Assembly: GCA_934546985.1 (NCBI GenBank)
Contig: CAKTEE010000001.1
Span: 186,001 to 250,000, forward strand
Origin: an uncultured Eubacteriales bacterium
GTDB taxonomy: Bacteria > Bacillota > Clostridia > Oscillospirales > Acutalibacteraceae
Reading direction: 5' to 3'
DNA: 64,000 nucleotides
Within the stretch, counting starts at the first letter, position 1, and each line of letters opens with the position of its first letter. Below are positions 7,600 to 16,241 of the stretch, piece after piece. A program made the translations under genes and the position numbers. The notes under the pieces are model-generated. The model saw only the letters and a program-made list of their open reading frames with translations. It did no database searches and was not told where the DNA came from.

Positions 7600-9750
7600 T
7601 TAGGCAATGCCGAAAAGCCTTGCGGCAGATGTCACAATAAAACAGGTTATGATGCCGAAAACAGTCGGAACTAAAAAGGAAACTGCCGTCCATTTCCAGC
7701 TTCCGGTTTCTTTTTTGATCGTCATGCAGGTGGTAGAACAAGGCCAGTGCATCAAAGAAAAAAGCATGGTGCATATTGCCGTCAGCCAGGTCCAGCCATT
7801 ATCCACCAAAAGGTTTTTTAATTCCAGCAGATTATCCATTTCAATAATATTACCTGTAGCAAGGTAGGACATGATGATAATCGGCACAACAATTTCATTT
7901 GCGGGTAGCCCGAGAATAAAGGCCATTAAAATAACACCGTCAAGCCCAAGGAGTTTTGCGAATGGATCGAGGAAATTTGTGCAGTGGGATAATACGCTTA
8001 CATCACCAATATGGATATTGGCAAACAGCCAGATTACAATGCCTGCTGGGGCGGCGACCACAATGGCACGGCCCAGCACAAATAAGGTGCGGTCAAAAAT
8101 AGAGCGTACAATTACTTTTAAGACCTGAGGGCGGCGATATGGCGGGAGTTCCAGCGCAAAAGAAGAAGGTATGCCCTTTAAAATAGTTTTAGAGAGTATT
8201 TTTGAAGTAAAAAAAGTCATAAATATGCCGAATAAAATAACGCATGTCAATAACAGGGCAGACAGAATAGAATCAAAGGGTGCCGTAACAGAGCCGACAA
8301 AGAACATGGTGATAATTGCAATCAGTGTGGGAAACCTGCCGTTGCAGGGAACAAAATTATTTGTAATAATGGCAATCAAGCGCTCACGGGGCGAATCTAT
8401 AATACGGCAGCCTGTAACGCCTGCGGCATTACAACCGAAACCCATACACATAGTCAGTGCCTGTTTCCCGCAGGTGCAGGCCTTTTTAAAGTATTTATCC
8501 AAATTAAAAGCTACACGGGGCAAATAACCGAAATCTTCTAACAATGTAAACAGCGGGAAGAAAATTGCCATGGGGGGAAGCATAACGGAAACGACCCATG
8601 CAAGGACGCGGTACATTCCGTCGATTAATACGCCTGTCAGCCAGGCAGGAGCGTTCATCCACTGAAAGAATTCTTTTAACTGATCGGAGAACCAGAACAG
8701 AGCATCAGATAACAGTTGCGACGGATAGTTTGCACCTGTTATCGTCAGCCAGAATATAATGGCTAAAAGAATCAGCATAACGGGAATGCCGGTCCATTTG
8801 CTGGTAAAAATTTTGTCTAACATACGGTCGCGGTCGTTGTAAGAACGTTTGCCGAAAGAAATACATTCTTTGCAAATTTCTTCTGACTTTAATACGATGC
8901 AGGATACGGTGATATCTTTGAGTTCCTCCAAGGAAATATTATCGTTGGCGAGGCCGGCACGCGCCTCTTCGATTTTTGCAGAAAGCTCCTGATCTTCTGT
9001 AAGAGGCAAATCTAAAAATTTTTCAATGGAAGCATGAAGGTTTTCATCATCGTCAATCAGCTTCAGGGCAACCCATTGCGTATTCACCTTTTGGTTCTGT
9101 ATTCGTTCTTGAATGCTGGGTTCAACTATGCCGATTGCTTTCATTACTGGTTCAGAATAAGTGATTTTTATTGGTTCGCTGGATACGGAACTGCAAACTT
9201 CATTAACTTGATCCATCATTTCCGAAATGCCTTTTTTACTGCGTGCACTTGCTCCGACAACAGGAACACCCAACATTTTCGACAGTTTGTCAAAATCAAC
9301 GTGAATTTTTTTCTTTTTTGCTTCATCCATCAAATTGATACAAACAACAGCTTTTTCTGTAATCTCCAATGTTTGTAAAACCAGATTCATGTTTTTTTCA
9401 AGGCATGAAGCATCACATACAACGATGGTTGCATCAGGTTCGCCAAAACAGATGAAATCACGTGCAACCTCTTCTTCTGCGGAATGTGCCATTAAAGAAT
9501 AGGTGCCCGGCAAATCTACCAATATGTAACTGATACCTTTGTGAATACATCTTCCCTGTGCAGTGGCGACGGTTTTCCCAGGCCAGTTTCCAGTATGTTG
9601 TTTCATTCCTGTCAACTCATTGAAAACAGTGCTTTTACCTACATTCGGGTTTCCGGCTAAAGCAATTACGCGGTCAGACGGAGATTTTTTTTCTATTTGA
9701 AAGGTGTTTTGGTTATCCTTTGTTTCTGTTGCATCGTTATGAATTTCCAA
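7600..9750 (-). CDS. feoB: Ferrous iron transport protein B
   Basis: 716 residues from a TTG at 9750. An N-terminal G-protein domain holds ALAGNPNVGKSTVFNELTG (G1), DLPGTYSL (G3) and INLMDEAKKK (G4, NxMD form). Next come the GDI-like helical spacer and a polytopic membrane domain with Gate motifs, including the Cys-containing MCMGFGCNAAGVTGCRI. FeoB imports Fe(II) across the cytoplasmic membrane with GTP hydrolysis. feoA lies upstream on the same strand, but 137 bases and a hairpin separate them, so expression may be uneven. Confidence 0.97.
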   Translation of the reverse strand: MEIHNDATETKDNQNTFQIEKKSPSDRVIALAGNPNVGKSTVFNELTGMKQHTGNWPGKTVATAQGRCIHKGISYILVDLPGTYSLMAHSAEEEVARDFICFGEPDATIVVCDASCLEKNMNLVLQTLEITEKAVVCINLMDEAKKKKIHVDFDKLSKMLGVPVVGASARSKKGISEMMDQVNEVCSSVSSEPIKITYSEPVMKAIGIVEPSIQERIQNQKVNTQWVALKLIDDDENLHASIEKFLDLPLTEDQELSAKIEEARAGLANDNISLEELKDITVSCIVLKSEEICKECISFGKRSYNDRDRMLDKIFTSKWTGIPVMLILLAIIFWLTITGANYPSQLLSDALFWFSDQLKEFFQWMNAPAWLTGVLIDGMYRVLAWVVSVMLPPMAIFFPLFTLLEDFGYLPRVAFNLDKYFKKACTCGKQALTMCMGFGCNAAGVTGCRIIDSPRERLIAIITNNFVPCNGRFPTLIAIITMFFVGSVTAPFDSILSALLLTCVILFGIFMTFFTSKILSKTILKGIPSSFALELPPYRRPQVLKVIVRSIFDRTLFVLGRAIVVAAPAGIVIWLFANIHIGDVSVLSHCTNFLDPFAKLLGLDGVILMAFILGLPANEIVVPIIIMSYLATGNIIEMDNLLELKNLLVDNGWTWLTAICTMLFSLMHWPCSTTCMTIKKETGSWKWTAVSFLVPTVFGIITCFIVTSAARLFGIA

Positions 9751-9799
9751 ATCTGCTCATCCTTTCTCCTTCATGGTAATGATATTATTTATGATAAAA

Positions 9800-9836
9800 C
9801 AAGGCAGATATATGTTTGTTCATATACCTGCCTTGG
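9800..9836 (-). terminator. Hairpin with T-run between feoA and feoB
   Basis: On the minus strand CAAGGCAGGTATATG pairs with CATATATCTGCCTTG and is followed by TTTTATC. It could terminate part of the feoA transcripts, or act as a processing or stability element between feoA and feoB. Confidence 0.7.
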
Positions 9837-9887
9837 CATAATTGCTCTGATTTAGAATAGGCAAAATGAGAAAATATCCGTATCGGA

Positions 9888-10136
9888 TTAAGATATCAAT
9901 GGATTCTCAACGATAATCTGAGATGAATCTTCGCTTCTAAGGGCAATAACAGAGCCGCGGATTAAATAGGCAACTGGATCACCGGCAGGGCTGGATTGCA
10001 AGCATTTTACCGGTGTCCCTTCGATTAAACCAATATCTAACAGCCGCCGGCGCATACTTCCGGTAGAAAGCAGTTTTTTTACTTTAGCAGTACAACCATT
10101 TGAAACACAATTCAAGGTTGAAACGTTTTCATCCAC
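9888..10136 (-). CDS. feoA: Ferrous iron transport protein A
   Basis: 82 residues from a GTG at 10136 with GGGAGG at 10145-10150 eight bases upstream. It has the SH3-like FeoA fold: GSMRRRLLDIGLIEGTPVK in the middle and ALRSEDSSQIIVE near the end. FeoA is a small cytosolic partner needed for FeoB function. The N-terminal extension contains two Cys residues (near residues 9 and 14) ahead of the core domain; their role is unknown. Confidence 0.92.
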   Translation of the reverse strand: MDENVSTLNCVSNGCTAKVKKLLSTGSMRRRLLDIGLIEGTPVKCLQSSPAGDPVAYLIRGSVIALRSEDSSQIIVENPLIS

Positions 10137-10474
10137 AAATGAAGCCTCCCGTAAACACTAATCCCATGCATGTATTTTGGAATTTAGATTATGATGTTAT
10201 GGGGAAATAGTATCCCCTAACCTACTCTATGCAGGAGGTAAGAAAAAGGTTGGGAAATATGGACAAGGCGCTGAAAGATTTATGGGGAAAGATGTACTCG
10301 AAAAATGCCGGACATTACCTGATTCCTGATAAATCATATGCAAAAACTGTTTTTTTGAGAACAAACAAATAATTTCGATGATAATGTATCTGTGACATTA
10401 AATTGTGGAATAGCGCGCTTTTTTATCGAATAAACTTGGTTAAAGGCAGCAGTTGCTGAAAGGGGAGTGATTTT
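10137..10474. other. Divergent intergenic region feoA / SGNH hydrolase
   Basis: It contains the feoA promoter region, a hairpin at 10196-10221 (GTTA-T-GGGGA with TCCCC-TAAC) that could be an operator or RNA hairpin, and a small plus-strand reading frame described separately. I see no convincing Fur box. Confidence 0.4.
10250..10372 (+). CDS. Possible short protein of 40 residues
   Basis: A TTG at 10250 lies 11 bases after AGGAGG (10233-10238). The frame reads GNMDKALKDLWGKMYSKNAG and ends in a basic tail at the TAA at 10370-10372. Composition looks protein-like, amphipathic and basic, but it has no recognisable domain. The AGGAGG is the main support; it may be a remnant. Confidence 0.3.
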   Translation: MGNMDKALKDLWGKMYSKNAGHYLIPDKSYAKTVFLRTNK

Positions 10475-11620
10475 ATGTCTCTAAAAACCGGCGCGTCACA
10501 ACATATAAAAAATGGAGAGAACAGGCTGGTGATACCCGCAGATTTTCCATTTTCCTCTCTCAAATGGTCAGATACAGTGAAAGTTAATGTATTAGACCTT
10601 GAAAAATGTGCAGTAGGAAGGCTGAATAATACGTCAGGCGAAGTATCTCCGGATAAGACTTATTTTGTTTCTGATTGGATTCCTGCGGAAAAAGGAATTA
10701 GTTTTACCTATCCGGCTGGTGAAGATCGCTGTGTTTGCTGTTATGATGCTTCGCAGAAATTTATTTCCGGAGATTTAGATGCTGGGTGGACAGGACAGGT
10801 GACGAAGGCTGTTTCCGGAAGAAATACTGCTTATCTGAGGATATCCTATAAAACTGCAAGCTTTGATGTATGGAATCCAATGATTTGCGCAGGGAAAGAA
10901 TATTACAGTGAATACGTCCGGCCTGGGGTTACGATCCCGTGGCTGGAGCATAATCCGTTAAAAGGAAAATCCATGGGCGTCCTTGGTGATAGTATCTGTG
11001 CACTGCATAAATCATATATCAATGCGGTTGCATATCAGAATAATATGGATTATATCCGCTGGGGAAATAACGATGGTATCAGTGATAATCAATCGGTTTG
11101 GGGCTCGCCAATCACACCGCATACGATACCGGGGGAGCCGGAATCTTTTCTAAAGCGGTTTGAGTCATTGATTCAGCAGGGCGGTGCGTGGGAGAAAAAA
11201 GGGTATCAGTATTTGATAATTCACGGTGGTACAAATGATGCTCGATTGAATATCCCATTGGGGACAATGACGCAAGAGCAGGATTTTTCAGGTGATTTGG
11301 ATACTTTTACTTACTATGGCGCACTGGAAAGCCTGTTCCGGCAGGCGCAGAAAAAATTTATCGGCTGTAAAATTGTTTTTGTTACCACGTATAAAATACA
11401 GCATTTGCAAAATTTGGTTGAGTATATGCAGGCGGCAAAACGTGTTTGTTTGAAATACAGTGTGCCGGTTCTTGATTTTTTCAATCTTTCCGGTTTAAAT
11501 ATGGGGCTTGCTGATGTTTGGCAGACTTATTGGAGTGATAATACACATTTAAATGAATGGGGACATCTGTATCTTGTTCCGGCCGCTCAAGCATTTTTAA
11601 AAAATTACGGTGCTTTTTAG
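10475..11620 (+). CDS. SGNH/GDSL-family hydrolase with N-terminal beta-rich domain
   Basis: 381 residues; ATG is preceded by GGGGAGTG. Residues 1-160 look like a beta-sandwich. The hydrolase domain follows with block I GVLGDSICA (Ser173), block III HGGTNDA (Asn254) and the C-terminal SDNTHLNEWGH (Asp355, His358), which together give the Ser-Asp-His triad. Such enzymes deacetylate or deacylate carbohydrates and lipids. There is no signal peptide, so it acts in the cytoplasm or leaves by a non-classical route. The N-terminal domain resembles modules found beside phage-tail or capsule-modifying hydrolases, but no phage genes are near. Confidence 0.78.
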   Translation: MSLKTGASQHIKNGENRLVIPADFPFSSLKWSDTVKVNVLDLEKCAVGRLNNTSGEVSPDKTYFVSDWIPAEKGISFTYPAGEDRCVCCYDASQKFISGDLDAGWTGQVTKAVSGRNTAYLRISYKTASFDVWNPMICAGKEYYSEYVRPGVTIPWLEHNPLKGKSMGVLGDSICALHKSYINAVAYQNNMDYIRWGNNDGISDNQSVWGSPITPHTIPGEPESFLKRFESLIQQGGAWEKKGYQYLIIHGGTNDARLNIPLGTMTQEQDFSGDLDTFTYYGALESLFRQAQKKFIGCKIVFVTTYKIQHLQNLVEYMQAAKRVCLKYSVPVLDFFNLSGLNMGLADVWQTYWSDNTHLNEWGHLYLVPAAQAFLKNYGAF

Positions 11621-11628
11621 GCTAAATA

Positions 11629-11660
11629 AAAGGGATGGGTTTTACAATCCATCCCTTTCT
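11629..11660 (+). terminator. Terminator after the SGNH hydrolase gene
   Basis: AAAGGGATGG (11629-11638) pairs with CCATCCCTTT (11649-11658) right after the stop codon. Confidence 0.8.
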
Positions 11661-11697
11661 CTAATATTGCGGTTTTTAGTGTTACCGCTAAAATTTT

Positions 11698-11749
11698 AAA
11701 GGGGTTGTCTCAGCGCGGCTTTTTTATCCACGTTGAGACAACCCCTTTG
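11698..11749 (-). terminator. Terminator after rpmB
   Basis: A 15-bp inverted repeat (11698-11712 with 11734-11748) lies 16 bases beyond the rpmB stop; minus-strand T-rich sequence follows. Confidence 0.8.
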
Positions 11750-11764
11750 ATTATCAATGACAAA

Positions 11765-11953
11765 TTAAACGGCACGCGTAACCTTGCCAGAACGAAGGCA
11801 GCGAGTGCATGCGTAGATTCTGCGGTTAGAACCGTTAACGACAGCTTTTACACGTTTAATGTTTGGTTTCCAGGTTCTGTTGGAACGGCGGTGGGAGTGG
11901 GAAACCTGAATTCCAAAAGCAACGTCTTTGCCACAAATTTCACATTTAGCCAT
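11765..11953 (-). CDS. rpmB: 50S ribosomal protein L28
   Basis: 62 residues, the normal length. It begins MAKCEICGKDVAFGIQVSHS and contains NRTWKPNIKRVK and CTRCLRSGKV. Both Cys pairs (CEIC and CTRC) are present, so this is the zinc-binding C+ form of the large-subunit protein. GGAGG precedes the ATG. It is divergent from recA. Confidence 0.97.
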   Translation of the reverse strand: MAKCEICGKDVAFGIQVSHSHRRSNRTWKPNIKRVKAVVNGSNRRIYACTRCLRSGKVTRAV

Positions 11954-12111
11954 GAGTCCGTACCTCCTTTTGCGTGCAACAATAGATATAACAGAACTAT
12001 TCTATCAGTTTTATATTGGAAATGCAAGTGTTATTTTCGCTTTTTTTCAGGAAAATTCCTGCGCTGATATCGAAAATTTGTTCTTTTTTAGGGATATGAC
12101 GAGAAAGTTTG

Positions 12112-12140
12112 TTGCTTTTGCCCTGCGTATATTATATAAT
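12112..12140 (+). promoter_or_regulatory. recA promoter
   Basis: TTGCTT (12112-12117), a 17-base spacer and TATAAT (12135-12140) lie about 40 bases ahead of the recA start. Confidence 0.65.
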
Positions 12141-12181
12141 ACTTTCATAGCTTAATGCAAGTGCAGATGGAGGTTTCAGCC

Positions 12182-13330
12182 ATGGATGATAGAAGAAACG
12201 ATAAATCAGCGGATAAGAAAAAGGCGCTGGAGCTGGCGTTAGGCCAGATTGAAAAACAATATGGAAAAGGTGCTGTTATGCGCCTTGGGCAAAAAAATAC
12301 CCTAAATGTAGAAGCAGTTTCTACTGGTTCGCTTTCACTGGATATTGCTACAGGTATCGGCGGGCTTCCTCGCGGCAGGATTATAGAAATTTACGGACCG
12401 GAATCCTCTGGTAAAACAACTCTGGCTTTGCAGGTAATTGCAGAGGTGCAGAAAAAAGGCGGAGAAGCGGCATTTGTTGATGCTGAACATGCCCTTGACC
12501 CGGAATATGCCGCCAATCTTGGCGTTGATGTGGATTCCCTGTTGGTAGCACAGCCGGATAACGGTGAACAGGCGCTGGAAATTACAGAAACACTGGCGCG
12601 TTCCGGTGCAATAGAGGTTGTGGTTATCGACTCTGTTGCGGCGTTAGTTCCCCGTGCTGAAATTGAAGGTGAAATGGGAGATGCGCACGTTGGTTTGCAG
12701 GCAAGGCTGATGTCACAGGCTCTGCGTAAAATTGCCGGATGCGTATCAAAATCAAACTGCATTGTTATTTTTATCAATCAGCTCCGTTTAAAAGTTGGCG
12801 TAATGTACGGAAATCCGGAAACCACCACCGGCGGTAATGCGCTGAAATTCTACGCTTCTATCCGCATTGATGTGCGCCGTATTGAACAGCTGAAAAACGG
12901 TACGGAACTGATTGGTTCCCGTACCCGTGCAAAGATTGTGAAAAACAAAGTTGCACCGCCGTTTAAAGAGGCAGAGTTTGATATTATGTACGGAAAAGGA
13001 ATTTCCCGTGAAGGCGAAATTCTGGATATGGGCGTGAAATTAGATATTGTCCAGAAATCCGGTGCATGGTTCTCTTACGGGGAAACCCGTTTAGGGCAGG
13101 GACGTGATAATTCCAAGGAATTTTTAGCGAATAATCCGGAAATTATGCAGGAAATAGAAACGAAAGTGCGTGAGGCAATGGCCAAAAGGGCAAAAGAAGC
13201 CCGTGCGAATAGTCGCCCTGTTGCACAGCCGACTGCCGCTGTATCTGTACAGCCTGTGAAGGCTGAGGTGAAGCCCGCTAAAAATAGTGCGGCACGTGCA
13301 AAAATAGATATTACTGTGGATGACGAATAA
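12182..13330 (+). CDS. recA: Recombinase RecA
   Basis: 382 residues. ATG at 12182 (MDDRRNDKS) is chosen because ATGGAGG lies 8 bases upstream; an earlier in-frame start at 12155 lacks one. Walker A GPESSGKTTLALQ, the Walker B region EVVVIDSVAAL, the FINQLR stretch and L2 loop TTGGNALKFYASIR are all intact. RecA forms ATP-dependent filaments on single-stranded DNA for strand exchange and SOS induction. The tail is Ala/Pro/Lys-rich and ends acidic, as usual. The stop overlaps the recX start by one base. Confidence 0.98.
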   Translation: MDDRRNDKSADKKKALELALGQIEKQYGKGAVMRLGQKNTLNVEAVSTGSLSLDIATGIGGLPRGRIIEIYGPESSGKTTLALQVIAEVQKKGGEAAFVDAEHALDPEYAANLGVDVDSLLVAQPDNGEQALEITETLARSGAIEVVVIDSVAALVPRAEIEGEMGDAHVGLQARLMSQALRKIAGCVSKSNCIVIFINQLRLKVGVMYGNPETTTGGNALKFYASIRIDVRRIEQLKNGTELIGSRTRAKIVKNKVAPPFKEAEFDIMYGKGISREGEILDMGVKLDIVQKSGAWFSYGETRLGQGRDNSKEFLANNPEIMQEIETKVREAMAKRAKEARANSRPVAQPTAAVSVQPVKAEVKPAKNSAARAKIDITVDDE

Positions 13331-13962
13331 TGCGTATTACAAAAGCCGCCGTAACAAAAAAACACAGGGTTTATTTATACGGTGATATGCAGGAAACGAT
13401 TGCGGTCTTGGAGGAAGAGCCATGGCTGTCCTCCGGTTTGCATGAGGGTGATGAGATTGCTGAAGGTGTACTTTTAGAACTTCAGAAGGAATCGGATTTA
13501 TTTCTGGCAAAACGCAAAGCGCTGGATTACTTGTCTCGCCGTTCTTACTGTAAACGGGAGCTGGAGCAAAAGCTCCAGCGCATTGCGGGAGCACAGGCAT
13601 CGGCCAGTGCGGTTGCGCGTATGTGTGAACTGGGGTTAGTTAACGACGAAAAATATGCGAAAGACCATGCCATATATTTAATGGAATATAAAAAAATGGC
13701 GCCCCGGGCAATTCGCTGTGCATTGCAGGCGAAGGGAATTGACAGGGAACTTGCGGTGAGGACAGCAGAAAGCCTTGAAACTGAAATGGACCCGCGGGTG
13801 CAAATCTCAGCCCTTCTGCATAGAAAATATATGCGTGATTTGCAGACGGAAAAAGGTACGCGGCGCGCTGTTAATGGAATGCTCCGCCTGGGTTATGAAT
13901 ATGATGATATAAAAGCCGTTCTGCAGGAGTTACTGCGGGAATTTGACGGCGAGGAAATATAA
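13330..13962 (+). CDS. recX: Regulatory protein RecX
   Basis: 210 residues, overlapping the recA stop by one base. It has the repeated three-helix RecX motifs: AKRKALDYLSRRSYCKRELE, LGLVNDEKYAKDHAIYLME, and APRAIRCALQAKGID. RecX binds the RecA filament and usually limits its activity. The N-terminal 50 residues form the extra segment seen in Firmicute RecX. It is translationally coupled to recA. Confidence 0.93.
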   Translation: MRITKAAVTKKHRVYLYGDMQETIAVLEEEPWLSSGLHEGDEIAEGVLLELQKESDLFLAKRKALDYLSRRSYCKRELEQKLQRIAGAQASASAVARMCELGLVNDEKYAKDHAIYLMEYKKMAPRAIRCALQAKGIDRELAVRTAESLETEMDPRVQISALLHRKYMRDLQTEKGTRRAVNGMLRLGYEYDDIKAVLQELLREFDGEEI

Positions 13963-13976
13963 GAGGAATGATGTAG

Positions 13977-15323
13977 GTGTCTTTTAAAGTAGGAATGGTT
14001 TCGCTTGGCTGTGCCAAAAATCAGGTTGACGCTGAGCTGATGCTTGCGAAACTCAGAGAAGCAGGTTTTACCATTACGCCGGAAACAGCGGATGTTGATA
14101 TTGTGATTGTGAATACCTGCGGTTTTATTGAGGATGCAAAAAAGGAAGCCATAGAAAACATATTGGAATTTGCCCAGTTAAAAAAGGAAGGGCGCATCAA
14201 GGCGATTATCATTACGGGCTGTCTTGCAGAACGGTACCGTGAGCAGGTAGCAGAAGAATTTCCGGAAGCCGACGTAGTTCTCGGTATTGGTGCGAATGCG
14301 GATATTGCCGCCGTTTGCCGCCGGATTATGGAGGAAGGAAAGGCAGAATGTTCTTTTCCGGATAAGAACCAGCTTCCGTTAAATGGAAACCGTATCCTGA
14401 CAACGCCGGTCTATTGGGCTTATTTAAAAATTGCAGACGGTTGTGATAATTGCTGTACTTACTGTACAATACCGTTGATACGCGGCCATTTTCGCAGCCG
14501 GACCATGGAAGATATTGTATCTGAAGCGCAGTGGCTGGCATCTCACGGCACAAAAGAAGTGGTAGTGATTGCGCAGGATACCACCCGTTATGGGGAAGAT
14601 ATTTACGGTAAACTGATGCTTCCGGAGTTGTTAAACCGACTGTGCGGTATTGACGGTTTGGAATGGATTCGTTTGATGTATTGCTATCCTGACCGTGTTA
14701 CAGATGAACTTTTAAATACCATTGCCGCACAGTCCAAAATATTGCCCTATATTGATATTCCCCTTCAGCATGCGGACAGGAAAATACTCAAAGCAATGAA
14801 CCGCAGAGGCAGCAGGGAAGAATTATCCGCGTTGATTCAAAAGATACGTGCTAAATTGCCGAATGTTGTTTTGCGTACAACGTTTATTACCGGTTTTCCG
14901 GGTGAGGGAGAAGAAGAATTTACTTCTCTTGCGGAATTTGTGAAGGATGTCAGGTTTGGACGTTTGGGCTGTTTTGCCTATTCCCGTGAAGAGGATACCA
15001 AAGCCGCGGAAATGGATGAGCAGGTTCCGGAAGAAATCAAACTGCGCCGGCAGGAGATTATTATGACGGAGCAGTACCGGATTATGGAAGAAATCAATCA
15101 GTCCTGTATTGGCAAAAAGCTGAGAGTGCTGGTAGAAGGCTATGATGGTTTTATCAAATGTTATTTTGGCCGTTCTTATATGGATGCGCCGGAAGTAGAC
15201 GGCAAGATCTTCTTTTCTGCGCCGGATCAAAAATTTCAGGCAGGGGATTTTGCACAGGTAATGGTTACAGACGTGATGGAATATGATTTGCTTGGAGAAG
15301 CGATTGAGCAGGCGGGTGAATAG
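13977..15323 (+). CDS. rimO: Ribosomal protein S12 methylthiotransferase
   Basis: 448 residues from a GTG at 13977. It has an N-terminal MTTase domain with SLGCAKNQVDAE, NTCGFIEDAKKEA and TGCLAERY (the three auxiliary-cluster cysteines), then a radical-SAM domain with DNCCTYCTIPLIRG (CxxxCxxC) and a C-terminal TRAM domain. RimO adds a methylthio group to the universally conserved Asp of ribosomal protein S12. PLRHADR-type signature here reads IPLQHADRKILKAMNR. It is co-transcribed with recX and pgsA, with pgsA starting one base after its stop codon. Confidence 0.96.
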   Translation: MSFKVGMVSLGCAKNQVDAELMLAKLREAGFTITPETADVDIVIVNTCGFIEDAKKEAIENILEFAQLKKEGRIKAIIITGCLAERYREQVAEEFPEADVVLGIGANADIAAVCRRIMEEGKAECSFPDKNQLPLNGNRILTTPVYWAYLKIADGCDNCCTYCTIPLIRGHFRSRTMEDIVSEAQWLASHGTKEVVVIAQDTTRYGEDIYGKLMLPELLNRLCGIDGLEWIRLMYCYPDRVTDELLNTIAAQSKILPYIDIPLQHADRKILKAMNRRGSREELSALIQKIRAKLPNVVLRTTFITGFPGEGEEEFTSLAEFVKDVRFGRLGCFAYSREEDTKAAEMDEQVPEEIKLRRQEIIMTEQYRIMEEINQSCIGKKLRVLVEGYDGFIKCYFGRSYMDAPEVDGKIFFSAPDQKFQAGDFAQVMVTDVMEYDLLGEAIEQAGE

Positions 15324-15324
15324 G

Positions 15325-15891
15325 ATGAATACACCTAATAAATTAACAGTTGCACGCATGATAATGACTCCGGTGTTTCTTGCAGTTTTGCTTTTGCAGT
15401 TTTTGCCGCACCGCTATCTGATTGCCTGTATAATTTTTATTATTGCATCGCTGACGGATCTGGTGGATGGAAAGCTTGCCAGAAAAAATAATCAGGTAAC
15501 TACTTTTGGAAAATTTTTGGATCCGATAGCAGATAAAATTTTGGTAATTGCCGCAATTCTGTATTTTTTAAAAATGGGTATCTCAGACGTATGGGTGCCA
15601 ATGTTAATTCTTACAAGGGAGTTTATTGTTACTTCTGTTCGCCTTGTTGCCAGCGGCAGCGGGAAGGTGATTGCGGCAAGCTTTTGGGGGAAAGCAAAAA
15701 CAGTCAGCCAGATGGCGGCGATTATTATTATTCTGCTGTTGCAGGAGGCGGCGCAGTATGCGTTTTTGCCGGCTATGTTTCCGTTAGGGCTTCTCTGTGA
15801 GGTTTTGTTGTGGATTAGTACAGTGTTAACTGTTATTTCCGGTATTCAATATGTTTGGAATTATAGGGAATATATTAACACAACAAAATAA
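15325..15891 (+). CDS. pgsA: CDP-diacylglycerol--glycerol-3-phosphate 3-phosphatidyltransferase
   Basis: 188 residues. ATG at 15325 gives MNTPNKLTVARMIMTPVF, the typical family start. The CDP-alcohol phosphotransferase signature is seen as DLVDGKLAR followed by GKFLDPIADK, with the essential Asp residues. It is an integral membrane enzyme with about five hydrophobic segments and makes phosphatidylglycerolphosphate, the first committed step to phosphatidylglycerol and cardiolipin. It closes the recA-recX-rimO-pgsA cluster. Confidence 0.94.
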   Translation: MNTPNKLTVARMIMTPVFLAVLLLQFLPHRYLIACIIFIIASLTDLVDGKLARKNNQVTTFGKFLDPIADKILVIAAILYFLKMGISDVWVPMLILTREFIVTSVRLVASGSGKVIAASFWGKAKTVSQMAAIIIILLLQEAAQYAFLPAMFPLGLLCEVLLWISTVLTVISGIQYVWNYREYINTTK

Positions 15892-15917
15892 CAGGTGCAA
15901 TTTGAGCTGTTTTGTAG

Positions 15918-16185
15918 TATAATGAATTACAGCAGGAATCGAGTCAAATGCGTTTATCGGGAAAAGTAACCGGATACCGTTAATCTCAGAGAGAAGGCGC
16001 TGTGGCTGGAAACGCCTTCGGTTAACGCCGCGTGAACATGCACCCGTCAGCACATGCGTTGAAAATTATAGTAGCCGCATGCGGTTTCGGCACCGTTATC
16101 CGCCGTTTGAGTAATAAACCGAAGTGGAACCGCGGGTTTCTCCGCCTTCGTCGTATTTTTGATACGATGGGGGCGTTTTTTGTGC
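15918..16185 (+). promoter_or_regulatory. T-box riboswitch controlling cysE-cysS (tRNA-Cys)
   Basis: A TATAAT at 15918-15923 is followed by a leader with AGAGAG, GCTGTGGCTGGAAACGCC, the T-box AAGTGGAACCGCGGGT near 16122-16137, and a terminator stem CGCCTTCGTCGTAT / ATACGATGGGGGCG ending in a T-run. TGGA of the T-box would pair with a tRNA ending UCCA, which fits the U73 discriminator of tRNA-Cys. A TGC in GTGAACATGCACCC (around 16031-16044) is the likely specifier codon. Uncharged tRNA-Cys would therefore switch on cysteine synthesis and charging. Confidence 0.93.
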
Positions 16186-16241
16186 CTGCTGTGTGTTGAA
16201 TTTTAATTGAAATTTGATAGAATAAGGGGGGAAGAAATAAA

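Noticed and set aside
12071..12084. CGAAAATTTGTTCT upstream of recA as a LexA box
   Set aside because: It has three mismatches to the Firmicute SOS consensus and lies about 30 bases ahead of the -35 element, so it is too weak to call.
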